A DNA stretch of 64,000 nt from Breviolum minutum Mf 1.05b.01 (lineage: Eukaryota > Sar > Dinophyceae > Suessiales > Symbiodiniaceae): contig DF241720.1 in assembly GCA_000507305.1 (NCBI GenBank), positions 2,508 through 66,507 of the forward strand, read 5' to 3'. This document shows, piece by piece, positions 61,506 to 64,000 of the stretch (position 1 is the stretch's first letter; each line of letters opens with the position of its first letter). The notes beneath the pieces are model-generated. The model had not been told where the DNA came from. It did no database searches and saw only the letters and a list, made by a program, of their open reading frames with translations. Position numbers and translations under genes: made by a program.

Positions 61506-62410
61506 TGAAACGAGTAAACAACCAAAGTCAAAGAGATTCCAAGAGAAGTCAGGACCACCTCAAAAAAACGCCAAGGCGTCACGTTTTTCACGGCCCTGCT
61601 GAACACAAATCTCGAATATTTGCCAAGGGAACACATCATTCAGATTTCTAAAAATCTGAGTGCCAGATTGGCAGCAGACCCCCAAAATAGGAGTTGATGG
61701 TTGGGTATTTGAAATGTCACTATGCACAGATACTCTCAGTATTTTAGTTGGAACTTTCACGACTTTTTTTTCGCAGAAAAGGCCTCTTGGAAGTGCATGA
61801 GGGTGCTCCATGGGGGGGCCAGCTTTTTCCAAAAGCTGAAAATGAAAAAACGTCAAGAACTGCACGTAAAGCAGTAGTTCCGTCTTCCTTCCAACAGATT
61901 GGCGGGCGGCAAGCGTTGCGTGACCTGATCCTCGCCAAGGAGCAAAAGTAGTTCTTGATTCCCCACCAGGCAGTCTTCACAATGAACTCAAGCAAGTAAA
62001 TCGAGAAAAAGACCTTATAAATCAACTCAGGACTCGCATGCACCACCCCCTCAGCAGCAGCACCCACCACCACTTTTGGTACCCACATGATGCATGGCAT
62101 GATACGGTACGAGTACTCATCTGGTCATGTTTCAACCTTCACCTCAACATTGCCTAATACTGCATTAGCTGGGAATGTTTGGGGGATCTCGACTCAATGC
62201 TTCCCACATGAAGGACGAATCATCTCCATCTTTGTTCAATGCCCCCCCAAAAAAATCCCATGGTTAGTAATAAATTTCTCCACTTCAAAAATATCACCAG
62301 GGCACTATTTCGACAACTTCCCAAATCGCCATATGATGAGGCGTATCAATTGCGATGCCAATCACCGCAGCATTCACTGCAATGACAAAGACAATGCCAA
62401 CATCCATTGC
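61506..62410 (-). CDS. Voltage-gated cation channel, 5' part: S1, S2, S3 exons
   Basis: Three exons in phase on the minus strand. 62,298-62,410 follows a TTTCGCAG acceptor and encodes S1 (MDVGIVFVIAVNAAVIGIAI). 61,925-62,032 encodes S2 (ELIYKVFFSIYLLEFIVKTA, then WWGIKNYF); the Phe..Tyr..Glu...Lys pattern is that of voltage-sensor S2. 61,506-61,595 encodes S3 (PWRFFEVVLTSLGISLTLVV). Exon ends have phases 2, 2 and 2, and the starts take one base each, which fits exactly. The last donor is GC (TTTCA|GCTGTG). The next exon with the required phase (one leading base) is the S4 exon at 36,234, 25 kb away. N-terminal exons upstream of S1 should lie beyond 62,410. One candidate is about 63,345-63,303 (AKFNQRQRSALLK), not confirmed. 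Confidence 0.78.
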
Positions 62411-64000
62411 CTGCGAAATGAGTTTCACCACTATGTTTCAAGAGATTCTGCGCTTTAGGCTGCTTTAGGGGTAAGGATTTCTTGACGTAGACGTGTCTAC
62501 ATGGGTCATATACACTGCATTGGCGACACAACAAAATGCATAAAACAGTACCGTTTCGCACAGTTGGAGCATTATATCAAATTTATGGTTCACTTTTCTG
62601 AACATGTTTGGTGCAGCATTATTTGTATTCAAATTTTAAAATCCTGCCTTGCCTACCAAAACAAACAATATCCAAGTGATCGCCCGGTCTGATTTTATGA
62701 AAAAAACACATGGAAATCCCCCAAGGTATTCCAAGGTTAGTACCCATACCATCCATGGGACTGGTATATTTACCCACATTTGGTTGATTTTTATGGTTTT
62801 CATGTAGGTATATACACCAGTCCCATGGATCCAAGGTTAGTATGGCTTAGTTGGCCTCACAACCTCAAGGTCGAGACTACGCACAGGTATCTTGACGGTA
62901 GGTATAGTTGAACGAAAACGTGGATGATTTCTAAAGGGAATAAACATTGCAAACCTGGAAAATCCCAATCTAGACATGAGCTGGAACTTCATATTTGCTC
63001 AGGAAATGCCTGCGGTTGGATTTCCACACATTCAACTGAAGGTATTTCAATGATCATATTGTGCTCCAATCCTGTACCACAGAAGGGATATCTATATATT
63101 TCTTGTATATTTGTTCGTCTTTACAATCATGATCTTGAAAATATAGTACAGTATGTGCAAGTATGCATATACACCTTCAAATTCTATGGCACATTATTGG
63201 CACATGTATATGTAAATATATGTAAATATTGCTATCATCATTTTCCGCACCCACTTGGGTTTTTGCCTAGAAAAACCCATGGGAAAAAAAGGTCCAAACA
63301 ACACCTCCTTCAGGAGAGCACTGCGCTGCCGCTGATTGAACTTTGCCTGGAAAAAAGTCCGACAGTTTTTTTCCAAAAAAAAATACGCTTCAATGTTCAA
63401 TGGACGTTGAACATGCTACTGCTAGTTCCTCCCTCCCTGTGTTGATTTCCTGGGATATGTTCATATTATATCATATATTTTCTGAAGATTCCACTTTACA
63501 CCACATGTGAATTCCAACAAGATTTGCAACTGGCTGATCTTCTGGGTGGGAGGCATCATGGTCCCTCATCTCTGCGGAGCCTCTCCTTTTACCGCAGCGG
63601 CCCCGCACCGAAGTGTTGCAGGTATCTCTCCGCACCGGTGGTTGGCATATATGGCATAGGGTTTCCGTGAATTTTATTTTCACGATTGGGAAAAGTGAAA
63701 AAAACCCGGTGAAGTTGTATTCAGCAAAAGTCAGCGGCTATACATGTGGAAAAACCAGCAGGCGGATAGGTCTCCACTACCCAGGTAGCAGTGGAAAGCT
63801 ACTCTCCAACTGATCCTCATAGCTTCATGCTTTTGGCCTCACGGCTCTTTGATGCTCGGAAAAGAAAAACACGGCCGATGTTGTGGAGGCGGAAAACGGT
63901 CCGGACCGTTTAACGGTCCAAAAACTGGAAACCAACGGGAAACAACTTCGGCCACTCCAAGGTGTCCTGGCGACATCTTGGAAATTTTTGTTGGCATCCC
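62411..64000. other. Upstream part of the channel gene, exons unresolved
   Basis: Expected to contain the channel N-terminus. Exon-like minus-strand fragments are about 63,345-63,303 (AKFNQRQRSALLK between a TTTTTTCCAG acceptor and a GAGGTG boundary) and about 63,640-63,490 (RRDTCNTSVRGRCGKRRGSA). Neither could be phased to the S1 exon. A complete hairpin element lies at 62,731-62,842. Confidence 0.4.
62731..62842. mobile_element. Hairpin element of family M1 with a possible 12-bp target duplication
   Basis: Arms ATCCATGGGACTGGTATAT (62,751) and ATACACCAGTCCCATGGAT (to 62,830) pair with one mismatch around the family core TTTGGTTGATTTTTATGG. CCAAGGTTAGTA occurs immediately before (62,731-62,742) and after (62,831-62,842), as expected of a target-site duplication. 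This is the best-preserved copy of the family in the window. Confidence 0.8.

Overview
The window looks like nuclear DNA of a dinoflagellate, probably of the Symbiodiniaceae type. I infer this from four things: all recognisable genes lie on the minus strand; coding sequence is split into many short exons whose acceptors are usually AG|G; several phase-consistent joins need GC or GA instead of GT as intron donor; and ubiquitin-like/ankyrin genes sit in a duplicated array. No rRNA, tRNA, CRISPR or prokaryote-like operon was seen. I could not run any search, so family names rest on motifs read in the translation.

Region 1 (1-29,700) is a duplicated array. Four minus-strand genes start at 4399, 9967, 13882 and 23236. 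Each has a ubiquitin-like N-terminus followed by ankyrin repeats with a 34-residue (102 bp) period. Only the gene at 8828-9967 is clean from start to stop. The others contain frameshifts, a 481-base N gap (22106-22586) or single Ns (3148, 13033, 21396). Each single N is flanked by a direct repeat, which suggests unmerged contig ends. The long spacers were copied too: about 13,900-20,135 matches about 23,250-29,575, and a more diverged copy lies at about 330-2,700.

Region 2 (29,700-37,800 and 59,700-64,000) holds a voltage-gated cation-channel gene on the minus strand. Exons for S1 (62,298-62,410), S2 (61,925-62,032) and S3 (61,506-61,595) lie on the right. Exons for S4 (36,150-36,234), S4-S5/S5 (35,443-35,514), end of S5 (34,521-34,589), pore (about 33,836-33,939), S6 (33,353-33,414), a 20-nt microexon (32,671-32,690) and the post-S6 helix (32,444-32,501) lie on the left. 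Phases agree across all of these joins. Several introns carry short hairpin elements (MITE-like).

Region 3 (37,892-59,650) lies inside the S3-S4 intron of that channel (about 25.3 kb). It is a run of intron-rich minus-strand genes: (a) a large gene (about 59.6 to 49.96 kb) with features of a degenerate or unusual DDE-transposase-like family; (b) a short exon or gene ending at 49,315; (c) an apparently intact DNA cytosine-5 methyltransferase-like gene (48,692-44,724) with motifs I, IV, VI, VIII and X in order; (d) a coiled-coil/charged gene (about 44,419-40,111); (e) a Lys/Ala/Pro-tailed gene (about 39,652-37,892). My leading hypothesis is that this is a large mobile or cassette-like unit carrying a methyltransferase, nested in a channel intron. 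The individual exons are seen in the sequence. The unit and its mobility are inference.
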